DNA of 64,000 nt. Origin: Eudorina sp. 2006-703-Eu-15. Taxonomy: Eukaryota > Chlorophyta > Chlorophyceae > Chlamydomonadales > Volvocaceae. A model generated the notes under the pieces. The model was not told where the DNA came from. It made no database searches and saw only the letters and a list, made by a program, of their open reading frames with translations. Shown piece after piece: positions 1-12,170 of the stretch; the first letter of the stretch is position 1; each line of letters starts with the position of its first letter. Location of the stretch: positions 418,655 through 482,654 of the forward strand of contig BDSI01000091.1 in NCBI GenBank assembly GCA_003117195.1, in the 5' to 3' direction. The translations under genes and the position numbers were made by a program.

Positions 1-330
1 GCGGCGTCTGTCAGCGCGCTGGTTGCCGCTGGTACCGTTTCAAACGTTGTCTTGCCCCGCCCGCAGGCCGTGCTTGTCTAGGAAGGCGGGCGTCCAACGG
101 ATTCCTGTTGGGCTGGCGCGGCCTGGCGAAGCAAGTAGCATTCAGGTGAGGCAGTCGCGGGTCTGGGCGCAGGGAGGGCGGGTGCCGGGGTGTGGAGGGA
201 CCCACGGGTTGCTTTACTTCACTCCAACCAAACGGGGAGGCCGCCCAAGCAGCTACTGCGAGCATGGGCTGGGCAGGCGATGCTTTGCACCTGCACGGCA
301 CTGCACTTCGGCGATTGCCTTGCGTGGCCT

Positions 331-716
331 TAGGCTGCGTGCCACGGCCTGAGACTGCGTGCCACGGCTGAGACCGCGTGCCACGGCCGGAGACTGCGTG
401 CCACGGCTGAGACCGCGTGCCACGGCCTGAGACCGCGTGCCACGGCCTGAGACCGCGTGCCACGGCCTGAGACCGCGTGCCACGGCCTGAGACCGTGCCA
501 CGGCCTGAGACAGCGTGGCCACGGCCTGAGACCGCGTGCCACGGCCTGAGACCGCGTGCCACGGCCTTAGACTGCGTGCCACGGCCTGAGACGGCGTGCC
601 ACGGCCTGAGACTGTGTGCCACGGCCTGAGACCGTGTGCCACGGCCTGAGACCGTGTGCCACGGCCTGAGACCGCGTGCCACGGCCTGAGACCGCGTGCC
701 ACGGCCTGAGACCGCG
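331..716. repeat. 20-bp minisatellite, tract 1
   Basis: About 19 tandem copies of GCCACGGCCTGAGACCGCGT. Variants include CTGCGT and GTGTGT endings, and a few copies lack one or more bases (around 365, 500 and 515). The unit is not a multiple of three, so all three frames read the same peptide with the phase shifted. It is the parent family of the 60-bp satellite at 42.3-43.8 kb. Confidence 0.95.
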
Positions 717-1049
717 AGCTGGTTGGCGGCGTCTGTCAGCGCGCTGGTTGCCGCTGGTACCGTTTCAAACGTTGTCTTGCCCCGCCCGCAGGTTGTGCTT
801 GTCTAGGAAGGCGGGCGTCCAACGGATTCCTGTTGGGCTGGCGCGGCCTGGCGAAGCAAGTAGCATTCAGGTGAGGCAGTCGCGGGTCTGGGCGCAGGGA
901 GGGCGGGTGCCGGGGTGTGGAGGGACCCACGGGTTGCTTTACTTCACACCAACCAAACGGGGAGGCCGCCCAAGCAGCTACTGCGAGCATGGGTTGGGCA
1001 GGCGGATGCTTTGCACCTGCACGGCACTGCACTTCGGCGATTGCCTTGC

Positions 1050-1150
1050 GTGGCCTGAGACCGCGTGCCACGGCCTGAGACCGCGTGCCACGGCCTGAGA
1101 CCGCGTGCCACGGCCTGAGACCGTGTGCCACGGCCTGAGACCGCGTGCCG
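1050..1150. repeat. 20-bp minisatellite, tract 2
   Basis: About five copies of the same 20-mer end at the second duplicated block. The tract is much shorter than tract 1, so array length differs between the two copies of the segmental duplication. Confidence 0.9.
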
Positions 1151-4100
1151 GATGCAACCGCTTCAAAACAATCCATAGCTAGCTGCTGTCGCGCATGATG
1201 GGTGATGACACCTATATTTAACAAGCTTGCTATGCTTGGTGCGCACCATACATGGCACGACCGGCACCCTAACTATGCAGACGTTCTCATCATCTTTTGT
1301 TTGGCCGCACAGCCAATCTCTCCTCGCGCCCCGCCCGTCTGCCTGGCCTTACTGCACTGATGGGCAGGTTAGCATCGCGGGTGTGACTCAGCAAGCGAGT
1401 CCGTCCGTTTGGACATCGGACCACGCCAGCGGGGAGTGGGAGAAGCATGAACGGGTCAGCACGCAATATCAGGCATTTCCACAATGAATGACTGAGGTGC
1501 TGTGTTGAGGTGTATGATCAGTGGTACTGGCTGGGGGTGAACGTGTGGCACCTGGCACATACACTCTGCCTGTGCAGGTGCTTGGGTGTAGGAGGTGTTT
1601 CTTAACACCAAGCCATGCACGGTGTTGGCAAACATGTAAATAAACTACCAATTAACCCAGTCAGCAGTCGACGGTACGCCCAAGTACCATATTATTTCAA
1701 CCTTGTAGTGCAACTAGTAAAGCATCAAGCCTGAGACGTTCGCACGCTAGGCAGACAGCAAACTCATGTCGGGAACATGCGACAGCTCGCCCTGCATTGA
1801 TTGCCTGCTGGCGCTCCCACCTGACTACTTCGCGACGTGAAGCACGTCAGCTTCATATTGTTGACACGCTGCATGGGACCAGCCGCCCTGTTGGCTTTCT
1901 CTATCTGCTGGCTCAAGAAGTCATGAAAGGAATCGGTACAGAACACCTTGTACGCACTTGCGTATGTGGGTTGCACCAGGTTATACGGTACCTTGATGGA
2001 CGGTTGTGCGCTCAGTGGACTCTGTGCACGGTCAATCCTGACATTTGCGTATGGGTCATGTAACTGTATCACGCCCGAGCAAGGTGGGGAAAGTTACACA
2101 CGCATTGGATATACCCCAGCAGGGTTTTGGATAACCCAACCGGAGGGTTCTCGCTGGAGGAGCCAACCCCACGTTTTGGCCACCGTGCTCTGGATCAGAT
2201 ATGTATCTCCTCGGAGTACGTACATACGGGCTAGCACGGATCTTAGAGCTGGATGGTTACAAGTCCATGTTGGTGTGAACTCAGCCGGCAGGGTTAGCAG
2301 GCAGGGTCCGCTATCTACACCGAACAGAAGCCATCACCCTCAACGAAGGTTGGTGGAATCGTTCGCTCAGAACTCATCAAGCCCTTATTATTACTGATTG
2401 ATTGAACTCCGTGTCGCGCCCGTCCAAGCAACACGATGCTGTGTGCGGCTACACAACCACACCGTACGTCCGCTGCCTAAACACCATCGTAAATAAAGAG
2501 CAGTCGGGTGCTCGAGTAAAGCCCCGCACCTTACTTCCCACGCACCCCACCAACGAGTGCAACGGGGTGGGCTAACTGGTATACTGCAAGACAGGGCCGG
2601 TGGCGGTGTCGTATAGGAAGCCTCAGCATCTCTGCCCCCTCTGGGCCCTTATTACACGCCAGCCAGCAGGGTTATGCCTGGCAAGGTTTTATTGTTTTTG
2701 AGGGTACGGCGCGTAGTACGGGTATGTGCATTGATTTGGCGGGTTATTAGTGCGCCTAAACTAGGGGGGCATGGGAGATGAGGTTCACTGATGATGGGCC
2801 TGTACGTCGCTGCCAAATGGGTGGCTAGCTACTTAGAACACACTGTATAGCAGCTGCAAGCGGCAGCAGACTACGCCACGCACATATATACGCAGCACAG
2901 GTACTCGTAGCCTGCATCAACGCGTTCAAGAATATTTTATATTTGCACTGTTCCATACGTAACCGTATTGCTGATGAGGGCTAGTTTCCGGAGGAGCGCT
3001 AGGAGCGCACAGATGCCACATTCAATTTGCGCTACCGACCCACACCTGGACCCCGGAGTTTTACTCTTTCTTGTATATCGCAAATTGAAATATTCTATTT
3101 CATGCTGACATGTGCAGTCGAGGGCGCGGCATCAATGGACGTACACCTAAGGGCTAAGGCAACACGCCAACACCGGCATACTTTGCATTCAGGCTATAGA
3201 TTATACTGTTTGTTGTCATGTAATAAACAGTACATCTACGTCGTTAGATTTTTCCATTGCCTTGTTGGCCTTTGGGCAATATAGCCGACTGTTAACAACG
3301 GTCAAACACAGAAATATGCCAAGCACTGCCACGCGTAACGCAAACTTCGCTGCAGTATCTATATATACATCATAAATGCAGTAAATTAGTTCTCTGGGAC
3401 GTCCAATCGAGCTCGGTTGGAGTTGGGGCCTTTACGGGAACGAAGAAGCTGGAGTCCCCTTCGCAGGTCGACTCTAGGAACGCAACACAGCAACACATTC
3501 TAATTAGTCACTTTCTCCCTTTTATGGCGCAGATTCATCATGAGTCCTGGACAGTCGGTGCAGTTGTGCTGGCCATTCAGTGGTGAGTGTCCACTGACGG
3601 CCACAGTGATCCGCCGCCGCCTTAAGCAATTGACTAAACGCTTACAAAGAGGTGCATTGGATATTTTGCCCACAGATGACCGGTGATGCACGCAAGACCT
3701 CGCGGTATGGCAGCTGCAGCATGCAGGCATAGTAGTAGGCGTAGCTAAGCAAGCGCGCGGGACCGAAAGCCTGGGACCGAAAGCCTGGGACCCGAGCTGG
3801 TAAGTGGCAGCAGTGGCAGGAACTGATGTACGCACGTATGTATGTCTATTGGATGTGTGGGGTGTGCTTTCCGGATCCAGCCAAACAACTGGATGACACT
3901 AGAATGAATCCCCGTCACCCCACACACGGCCTTCTCTTATATGCACACACGCACACACCTCTGTTCTGTTTTTCGTGCAACACCTCTTTTCTTTCTCTGC
4001 TATGTACCCTGCAGGGCTGTTGTCAGCAGAGGCGGATCAGCAGTGAACAGGACTACCGACCATACGTGGCGAGGAGAAGGATAGCAAGCAAACGTGTTTG

Positions 4101-4590
4101 GGGTAGAAGGATTATTGTGTTGGCTGGGTGCGTGGGCGGGGTAGGATTTGTTGAACCCTTGGTACCGCCGACCGGGCTAACCGGGCGTGCTGTGTCTCGC
4201 GCCTGATTGGTCTCCTTGACTTACTTGACTTGGAGTTGCTGGGTATGAGTGTTTTGTTCAATCAAGTACCGTGCGTGCTTGGGCCCTGTCTGGGTCTACA
4301 GCTGCGGCATGGCTAGCTGCCAAGTGCCAACGCGTTGTGTATCTGTGTCGTAATGACACTGTGTTTAGCCTTGCTCTGTGGAGGTGGGCGGACACATTTG
4401 GCTTGTGTGCATGGACATGAGGGTGCGGCTTACTTGCCATTTGGAGCGAGGAGGGCATGAAGGCGGTAGCAGTACACTGGAGCGCAAGCTAGATAGCTAC
4501 TCTGTAACAACACACACCATTGGATACTCTTGCCCCCCTGCCTACGGTTTGCACACGGCAAACTGCGTGTACATGGCCACCAGGTTTACA
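1151..4590. other. No recognisable gene or element
   Basis: Reading frames are short and show no family motif on either strand. Local features are only short AT-rich stretches (around 2930-2960 and 3360-3390) and a tandem GGGACCGAAAGCCT pair at 3760-3790. I see no tRNA, LTR pair or convincing splice structure. Confidence 0.5.
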
Positions 4591-4591
4591 C

Positions 4592-4725
4592 GAGGTGTAT
4601 AGCCGGGCCATGTTAACACATCTAGTGTATATCCGGGCCATGTTAACACGGCCAGTGTATATCCATGCCATGTTAACACGGCCAGTGTATATCCATGCCA
4701 TGTTGACACGATGGGATATATCCTA
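4592..4725. repeat. 30-bp tandem repeat
   Basis: About 4.5 copies of a 30-bp unit, GTGTATATCC(G/A)(G/T)GCCATGTT followed by AACACGGCCA. It decays rightward into GATATATCC/GGATATATT motifs up to about 4790. The length is divisible by three, which explains the overlapping open frames on both strands. Confidence 0.85.
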
Positions 4726-4863
4726 GTGTCAACACGCACCGGATATATTCGACCGTGTCTACACCCTCGGATAATAGCCTATCCGGGTATTTTTGCATAC
4801 ACGGCCGTGTGATACACAGTCGTGACACTGAGTATACACGGCCTCCAAAATTACAGACGACAG

Positions 4864-5356
4864 CAGGAAATTGGGCAGGCCGGTCGTCGGTGCTCGCTGG
4901 CAATGCAAGTGCTGCTCCCTCGCTTTACACCGGGAGACAGCATTGCGCCCGGGGCTATAGCCTACGATACATAATATGGATAGATGTATCCGGCGAGCTG
5001 TATTCGGTACCGCAGGAAATTGGGCGGGCCGGTCGTCAGTGCTCGCTGGCAATGCAAGTGCTGCTCCCTCGCTGTACACCAGGAGACAGCAATGCGGCCG
5101 CGGCTATAGCCTTCGACACATAATATGGATGGATGTATCCGGCGAGCTTAATTCGGTACCGCAGGAAATTGGGCGGGCTGGTCGTCGGTGCTCGCCAGCC
5201 ATGGAAGTGCTACTCCCGCACCTTACACCCGGAGATAGCATTGCGGCCGCGGCTATAGCCTACGATACATATTTTGAATAGATGTATCCGGCGAGCTGTA
5301 TTCGGTACCGCAGGAAATTGGGCAGGCCGATCGTCGGTGCTCGCTGGCTGCTGCTC
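4864..5356. repeat. 149-bp tandem array A
   Basis: Units begin with CAGGAAATTGGGC at 4864, 5013, 5162 and 5311, exactly 149 bp apart. The fourth copy is partial and ends near 5356. Each unit contains a GCGGCCGC-like GC core and an ATAATATGGATAGATGTATCC segment. No conserved protein is implied. Confidence 0.93.
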
Positions 5357-6320
5357 CCGCGCCTAGGACCAGGACGCTGGGGGGCGCGTCTGGTCTGTAA
5401 CAACAGATCGTCCTGGTTATGTGCCCGAACACAGTCCGGGATGTTGCAACACAGAGGCTGAATGCAACCTTAATGGCCCGCAAGCAGAAACACGACCACA
5501 CCCAAAGCACACCGGACTGGCAGTCACTGTACGACATTCCCCAATGCGCTTATTGCGAAATGAAACCACGACAGGTAACACTTCCTCTTTTTTTCAGCAA
5601 ACCTCCTTGGTCAGTCAGTTATCGGTCATGTGCACGCACGAGCCCCGTACAACCCCTGCCCTATTTCATTGTTCTGATCCAAGTACGATGATTCAGCTAC
5701 CGCCGGTTGCGCTTGGGTGCCTTCTTCGATGTTCCTTCCCGCACTACGTGGACTTCCCTCGCCCGGACTGTCCGCCCCCAGCCGCCTTGGCCCCAGCCGC
5801 CCTGCCCCCGCGCCCCCCGAAGCGATCACGGCTTTGCAACAACTAGCCGCTTTGCTTAGCCGCTCGCCCCACAGCTGCTGTGCTCCACCGGCTCCAGCGT
5901 AGGTGCCTCAGCAGGCACTTCAGTCAGTCCCTCGTTAACCACGTTTCTCCTGTAATGGGAATACAGATGGTTGTAACTCAGCCCTGTCGTTCTCCATTTA
6001 GTTTTCCGCGCACTTGCTCCCTGTCTGGTAGCCTCGCGGAATATATACATCGCAAAATTTATGTGATATGTACAACGTCGTTTCAGTGACCTATTAAGAT
6101 TGGGGAAAGTCAACCGTCGATGCCGTCGGCAGAACAGCAGAAGAAATGCGAACCCAGGGCTGCAAAATAACACACCAACATCATTGTCTTCTCAGCAGCA
6201 TGCGTACTCACGGCCCAATATGAAAGCCATGTCATCGGTCTGTCGCAGTCTGTCGCTTGCGAAGCCAGCCCCGAAAGCTGCCAGAACGCTAAGAGACAAG
6301 GCAACTGGACAGCATTTTTG
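5357..6320. other. No recognisable gene
   Basis: Mixed-composition sequence with a proline/alanine-coding C-rich stretch around 5755-5860. There are no family motifs, repeats or splice-supported exons that I can defend. Confidence 0.45.
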
Positions 6321-6325
6321 GGCGG

Positions 6326-6364
6326 GGCCCCAGCGCGAAGCGCGTTCGGGGGGCCCCGCCCCCT
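6326..6364. repeat. GC-rich snap-back palindrome
   Basis: The perfect 12-bp arms GGGCGGGGCCCC and GGGGCCCCGCCC flank a loop of about 18 nt that is itself GCGC-rich. It can fold into a very stable hairpin. Short GC palindromes of this kind are a known feature of volvocine genomes, especially organellar intergenic DNA, but that assignment is inference. A related GGGGGCCCCGCCC half-copy lies at about 7299. Confidence 0.8.
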
Positions 6365-6377
6365 AGGATTGCCCATG

Positions 6378-6378
<1 letters not shown>

Positions 6379-6437
<59 letters not shown>
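6379..6437. repeat. (GT)n microsatellite
   Basis: Almost uninterrupted GT dinucleotides for about 58 bp, beginning just after CCCATGTCC and immediately right of the GC palindrome. Confidence 0.97.
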
Positions 6438-6438
<1 letters not shown>

Positions 6439-6439
6439 G

Positions 6440-7577
6440 GTAACGGCAAAACGTTCATTATCCGCTAAACTAATTCGCTATGTTTGTCATATTAATTGTC
6501 CTCTATTGCAAGGTAACTTTGGTTTGGCTGAAAAAAATTCTTTGCGCACAAACGGTCAAAGTAAAGCTCCGCGGTCCCCATGGACCCGAGTCAACATCCA
6601 ACCAACGCCTCTCGCGCTCATATTTGTTGCAACGGGTGCCGCGTGATGAATACTTGGATTAGGGACAGGTGGCGCGTGCTAAATTGAACTTCCATAGTGT
6701 TCTGATGTTTGAACATCAAGATGCCACCAACACCAAGATTTGCCTTTCTGTTTTGCCAGATGAATACAATTCAACATTTTGTATTGAATCAAAGTTTCAA
6801 GATGCAAAGGGATAGCGTACCGAGTGCCAACGAGTTCTCCAGTTCCGATGGCCCAAAGTCCGGGTCTCACCGCGGCTTTTTCGCACCCTGTTTTTGCCTT
6901 ACATTTGCTATGTAACTATTGATAGCAAACTTTAGAGGTTCACGTCTGCTGCGAGCGTGCAACTGAAGTGTTGCATGCCTGCCGACGGAACAAACAACTA
7001 CAGTTTCACGGCAAAACAAGGATTTTTCAAGCTTGCTTTTTGATATCTGCTTGACAGACGGATGTGGTAGTGCAGAGGCGACTATCGTTACCATAGTGCC
7101 GATACGGTGACCGCCGTCGCCGGCGGCGCGTACTGCAGGATGGTTTCGGGGCTGCCGACGTGTTTGGGCTTGGTGAATCTATGCACGCCGATCCCCCTTC
7201 AACATCAACGACACCCCCAATGTCAACCTTTCACTCTCTCACACTGTTGCGCGGTAATAGAGTTTTCCTTCTAAAGCAAGCGGCCTGTACGGATTATAGG
7301 GGGCCCCGCCCTTTTCCGGCTTCGAGGAAGCCGACCCCTACTTGTTACATCAAAAATTTTGTACAGTTCTCGCGAGCGTCCATGGGATGAACGTATGATA
7401 CGTACAAAACAGGGTCAACTTGGTCAAGCTGTAAAGCAGCATTCTGCATGATGGCAAAAGTATGTGACAGAAGTAATGTATGGTATGTAAGTATAAAAAT
7501 ATAGAGCAATGGTCAATGACGGTTGAGCAATAATCAGCAGCACGCAGCAAACGTGCTTCCGTACTGGGCTCTCTCGC
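6440..7577. other. No recognisable gene
   Basis: Only short, overlapping frames with no motif. The stretch ends at the start of the 182-184 bp satellite. Confidence 0.45.
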
Positions 7578-9148
7578 CTGACGGATGGTACCCTTGATGT
7601 GAGTCTCATGGTGCGGCGGCACGTCCAGATTCGTTTGGGTTGCGATCGAAAACGGTGCTGCAAGGCTGTTCCGCATGGGTTTCACCCCTGGGCCGATTCC
7701 AGGAATGCGATTCGGGCCGTGCGCGACTCCCTGTTCACTGAATCCCGGGCTGCCCTTTTCCCTGACGGATGGTACCCTTGGTGGGAGTCTCCTGGTGCGG
7801 CGGCACGTCCAGATTCGTGTGGGTCCTATCGGAACGGTGCTGCAAGCCTGATCCGCATGGGTTTAAGCCCTGGGCCGATTCCAGGAATGCGATTCGGGCC
7901 GTGCGCGACTCCCTGTTCACCGAATCCCGGGCTGCCCTTTTCCCTGACGGATGGTACCCTTGGTGGGAGTCTACTGGTGCGGCGGCACGTCCAGATTCGT
8001 GTGGGTTGCGATCGAAAACGGTGCTGCAAGGCTGTTCCGCATGGGTTTCACCCCTGGGCCGATTCCAGGAATGCGATTCGGGCCGTGCGCGACTCCCTGT
8101 TCACCGAATCCCGGGCTGCCCTTTTCCCTGACGGATGGTACCCTTGGTGGGAGTCTCCTGGTGCGGCGGCACGTCCAGATTCGTGTGGGTCCTATCGGAA
8201 CAGTGCTGCAAGCCTGATCCGCATGGGTTTAAGCCCTGGGCCGATTCCAGGAATGCGATTCGGGCCGTGCGCGACTCCCTGTTCACCGAATCTCGGGCTG
8301 CCCTTTTCCCTGACGGATGGTACCCTTGGTGGGAGTCTCCCGGTGCGGCGGCACGTCCAGATTCGTGTGGGTCCTATCGGAACGGTGCTGCAAGCCTGAT
8401 CCGCATGGGTTTCACCCCTGGGCCGATTACAGGAATGCGATTCGGGCCGTGCGCGACTCCCTGTTCACCGAATCTCGGGCTGCCCTTTTCCCTGACGGAT
8501 TGTACCCTGGATGGGAGTCTCCTGGTGCGGTGGCACGTCCAGATTCGTTTGGGTTGCGATCGAAAACGGTGCTGCAAGGCTGTTCCGCATGGGTTTCACC
8601 CCTGGGCTAATTCCAGGAATGTGATTCGGGCCGTGCGCGACTCCCTGTTCGCCGAATCCCGGGCTGCCCTTTTCCCTGACGGATGGTACCCTTGATGGGA
8701 GTCTCCTGGTGCGGCGGCACGTCAGGATTCGTTTGGGTTGCGATCGAAAACGGTGCTGCAAGGCTGTTCCGCATGGGTTTCACCCCTGGGCCAATTCCAG
8801 GAATGCGATTCGGGCCGTGCGCAACTCCCTGTTCGCCGAATCCCGGGCTGCCCTTTTCCCTGACGGATGGTACCCTTGGTGGGAGTCTCCTGGTGCGGCG
8901 GCACGTCCAGATTCGTTTGGATCCTATCGGAACGGTGCTGCAAGCCTGATCCGGATGGGGTTCAGCCCTGGGGCCGATTCCAGGAATGCGATTCGGGCCG
9001 TGCGCGACTCCCTGTTCACCGAATCCCGGGCTGCCCTTTTCCCTGACGGATGGTACCCTTGGTGGGAGTCTCCTGCTGGTGCGGCGGCACGTCCAGATTC
9101 GTTTGGGTCCTATCGGAATGGTGCTGCAAGCCTGATCCGGATGGGTTT
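7578..9148 (+). repeat. 182-184 bp satellite array
   Basis: About 8.6 units start with CTGACGGAT at 7578, 7762, 7944, 8128, 8310, 8492, 8676, 8860 and 9043. Spacings are 182-184 bp. Two unit types occur: one with TTGCGATCGAAAACGG and one with TCCTATCGGAACGG after the shared CCAGATTCGT segment. Indels break any common frame. The reverse complement is clearly homologous to the array at 61.5-64 kb. Confidence 0.95.
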
Positions 9149-9300
9149 CGGTGTCTGGCTGGGTGGGGTAATGGCCCGGTATTTTTTTGGGTGCGGCGTT
9201 GTGGTGTCCTGCCGCCTTGGCGGTGGGGCCTGCTGGGGCTTGCCCTGGTATACACCGATGATCCCGTTGGGGTCCGCTGTAACGTTTATTCATTCATGAA
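9149..9300 (+). mobile_element. 3' end of a (CATT)n-tailed non-LTR retrotransposon
   Basis: The segment runs from GGTGTCTGGCTGGGTGGGG to TCCGCTGTAACG and then TTTATTCATTCATG. It is homologous, in reverse complement, to 59614-59800, where the same end carries four CATT/GAAT units and a target duplication. The short tetranucleotide tail and 5' truncation indicate a LINE-type element. It joins the satellite directly at about 9148. Confidence 0.7.
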
Positions 9301-9385
9301 ATGACAAAAGTTCGTACGCAATCATAATCCAAAACTACTTTAGCCGACTCTTCCCTCAAGAGCACGGTAAAAAACAGCAGTCAGG

Positions 9386-9930
9386 TTACGCGACATGGTC
9401 ATCGCCGGCTTTGGCAGGCTGATATGGTGCTTGCGGGAGTTGAACCCACAGATCCTGGCCATCCAGTAGCACCAGCACGTGGAATCCGTAATTGGATCTC
9501 GCGCATAAATTCGATGCAACAGCTGCGAGCCTGACGATTAGGTCAGCAAGCCTGCCGTGACTCATCGCCGCCGAACATAGATTCGCAAGGCATCCACAGG
9601 CCCCGCCCCGTGGCCTTCTGTCGATTGCCCAAGCGTGAAGCCTACTGCACAACATCCCCGTCAAAAGCTAAACAAGGCGGTAAACAGGGTAATGCCAGCA
9701 AGCGTTGCGCAGCTGCATTCCGTTATCAAACCCTTTAGTACCGCGTAGCATGTTGCATGTTCCCAGTCGAAGGCAATATGCCTGGTATCCACAAGCCCGC
9801 CCCGCACCCAGTCGTTTACCTGCTGTCAGTATGACCATTGCTACCTGTACCGTTGCTGCAGCTGCCCCCTCCATCGCCAATTTGTCAAGTTCAGAACGCT
9901 GCGCCGCTGGCCTGTGAGCAACTTAATCAT
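9386..9930 (-). repeat. Dispersed module, inverted copy of 60.77-61.29 kb
   Basis: Its reverse complement matches 60770-61290 almost end to end, including GGATGGCCAGGATCTGTGGG and the TAGGCTTCACGCT and CATGCTACGCGGCAC blocks. Partial copies lie at 59388-59607 and 60477-60610. All copies keep a short open segment reading LAVEGAAAAT...TAGKRLG, so part of it may derive from a transposon ORF. I do not recognise the family. Confidence 0.75.
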
Positions 9931-9934
9931 GAAC

Positions 9935-10330
9935 TCGGTAAAGGAGCTCCTAACGGCATTCTCGTACACCCCAAGCGTCCGAACTAAGCGCTGGCGTTTC
10001 GAGCGTCTTCCGACGCGAGGGCGAGGAGGAAGAGACATTGTCCAAGCGCTTCCGAAACTTGCCGAGCTCAGCGACGCGGTCTGAGAACTCTCCAGCCGCC
10101 TACAACGTGGAGGATCGACAGCTCCTCGGGAGACGCGTTAATTAGTGTCGCACCTTCTTCTGCAAACCGGGTCCTTCTCTTCCAAAACACCCACATTGTA
10201 TGCTCCAGTTTGGTTTGCTTCACCGCTGGCGAGTGCATCCTCAAGGGAAGCAAGCACGATAGCTCCCACAACTACCATTACAGTAAGAGCAAACATGAAA
10301 TCAGCCAGAACTACCAATTCATTACTTGCC
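9935..10330 (-). pseudogene. Unidentified coding-like fragment with TM helix
   Basis: On the minus strand, 10330-10140 reads a hydrophobic segment (ADFMFALTVMVVVGAIVLAS). It is followed near 10060-9940 by FSDRVAELGK and RQRLVRTLG-type segments in other frames. The FSDRVAELGK part, its apparent acceptor (GTTGTAG|GCG) and the RQRLVRTLG part are conserved at 50.43-50.63 kb in opposite orientation. Preservation of frame between the two copies argues for real coding ancestry. Because the other copy lies just upstream of the DIRS RNase H ORF, a DIRS-associated ORF is one possible source, but this is inference. Confidence 0.35.
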
Positions 10331-10579
10331 CGATAATGGTCGGTCTTAGTTCCCCCTGAAAATATTCACACTCTGAAAGGATATGGTCGCTGACTTTTCA
10401 GCAACCAATAAGCTTTCGCGATCAATCAGCAATGGTGTACTTATTATTGACATGATGCTTGATAATACTTGTAACCCCTCAAGCCGTTGTTCCGTACTTC
10501 AGGATCCAAAGACAACATAACTTCATGTGGCTTGCCAATGTGGAACTACCTAAGCAGATGAGATTTTTAAATGATTGAC

Positions 10580-11630
10580 AGTAATGTATGGGATTGCTTC
10601 AGCTTTGACCTCTCCGCCGCGGGCGCAAGAGGTCCGGTTCGATGCACAGCTAGCCCCACCTGACCACAAGTCCCTGGCAGGGGGGCAAGCTCGCCCGACA
10701 AAATTATTAAAAGGATGGATTTGTGGTGACTGCTGCGGTTCAGCTTTGATCACTCCGCCGCAGGCGCAAGAGCTCCGGTTCGATGCACAGCGAGCACCAA
10801 CGCCGCAACTGACCGCAAGTCCCCGGCTGGGGCGCAAGCTCGCCGGACAAAACTATTAGAAGGATGGATTTGAAGCTATTGCTGAGGCTCAGCGTTGACT
10901 CAATTGCCGCGGGCGCAAGAGCTCCGGTTCGATGCACAGCGAGCACCAACGCCGCAACTGACCCCAAATCCCCGGCTGGGGCGCAAGCTCGCCGGACAAA
11001 ACTATTAGAAGGATGGATTTGAAGCTATTGCTGCGGCTCAGCGTTGACTCAATTGCCGCGGGCTCAAGAGCTCCGGTTCCATGGACTACATGGACAGCGA
11101 GCACCGACGCCGCAACTGGCCGCAAGTCCCCGGCTGGGGCGCAAGCTCGCCGGACAAAACTATTAGAAGGATGGATTTGAAGATACTGCTGCGGCTCAGC
11201 GTTGACCCCTTTGCCACGGGCGCAAGAGCTCCGGTTCGATGCACAGCGAGCACCAACGCCGCAACTGACCCCAAATCCCCGGCTGGGGCGCAAGCTCGCC
11301 GGACAAAACTATTAGAAGGATGGATTTGAAGCTATTGCTGCGGCTCAGCGTTGACTCAATTGCCGCGGGCTCAAGAGCTCCCGTTCCATGGACAGCGAGC
11401 ACCGACGCCGCAACTGGCCGCAAGTCCCCGGCTGGGGCGCAAGCTCGCCGGACAAAACTATTAGAAGGATGGATTTGAAGATACTGCTGCGGCTCAGCGT
11501 TGACCCCTTTGCCACGGGCTCAAGAGCTCCGGTTCAATGGACAGCGAGCACCGACGCCGCAACTGACCGCAAATCCGTGGTAATGGCGCAAGCTCGCCGG
11601 ACAGAACGCGTGATATATTAATTTATGAAT
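10580..11630. repeat. 149-bp tandem array B
   Basis: About seven units. GGATGGATTTG starts at 10713, 10862, 11011, 11169, 11318 and 11467, giving spacings of 149, 149, 158, 149 and 149 bp. The 158-bp unit carries a short insertion (TACATGGAC at about 11086). Edge units are diverged. The sequence is unrelated to array A although the period is the same. Confidence 0.92.
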
Positions 11631-12170
11631 GCTGAAGCGGTTCGGTCTGCCGCGGGCTCGAGAACTCAGGTTCCATGGACAGCGAGCATAGCGAGCAGCG
11701 AAGAGCGCGCCAGTCTTATTCCGACGGTAAGTCCATGTGCTTTCACGCTCATTTCATTCTAGCTATTACATATGGAGGACTACAATGACCTGAGTTTTAG
11801 CGCGTGGCTGTTTTTACGGTGGGCATGAAGGCCTCTGCTCGGCAGGCAGTTCTCCAAATCCTTCGGCAAACGAACATGCTCTCCTCATCAAAGAAAATCA
11901 TTATCAGATTTGTATCTTTACAACCATTTTGATGGGAGATTCGCCGCGTAGTGCGGAAGAGGACTTAGGTGCTAATGTCTTGGAAGCGTTCGCCTCGGAA
12001 AGCAGGGTAACTACCATGCTCGCATCATATATTAATAGGGCGGAATTAATTATATACTTGTAAGCTATTATCATGGCGAATTGCGGTGTGATGCTCGCTG
12101 CCGGCTAGTCCGGTAATTAGCGAGCATGCTCGGAGCACGGTTGTCCGGTCCAGTCGCTGCCTCGATCTTG
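11631..12170. other. No recognisable gene
   Basis: AT-richer spacer between array B and the Ty3-1 LTR. No coding or structural feature was seen. Confidence 0.5.

Larger units (their letters stand above)
1..1150. repeat. 725-bp segmental tandem duplication
   Basis: The block that starts GCGGCGTCTGTCAGCG at position 1 restarts at 726 and stays nearly identical for about 340 bp, with small changes near 792 and 1003. Each copy is followed by the 20-bp minisatellite. The higher-order unit is therefore a unique-looking spacer of about 340 bp plus a minisatellite tract of variable length. The left edge of the window cuts the array, so more copies may lie upstream. Long reading frames here are by-products of the periodicity. 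Confidence 0.9.

Noticed and set aside
7599..9299. Several 60-270 codon frames in the left satellite on both strands
   Set aside because: Overlapping shadows of the repeat with no conservation of frame between units.
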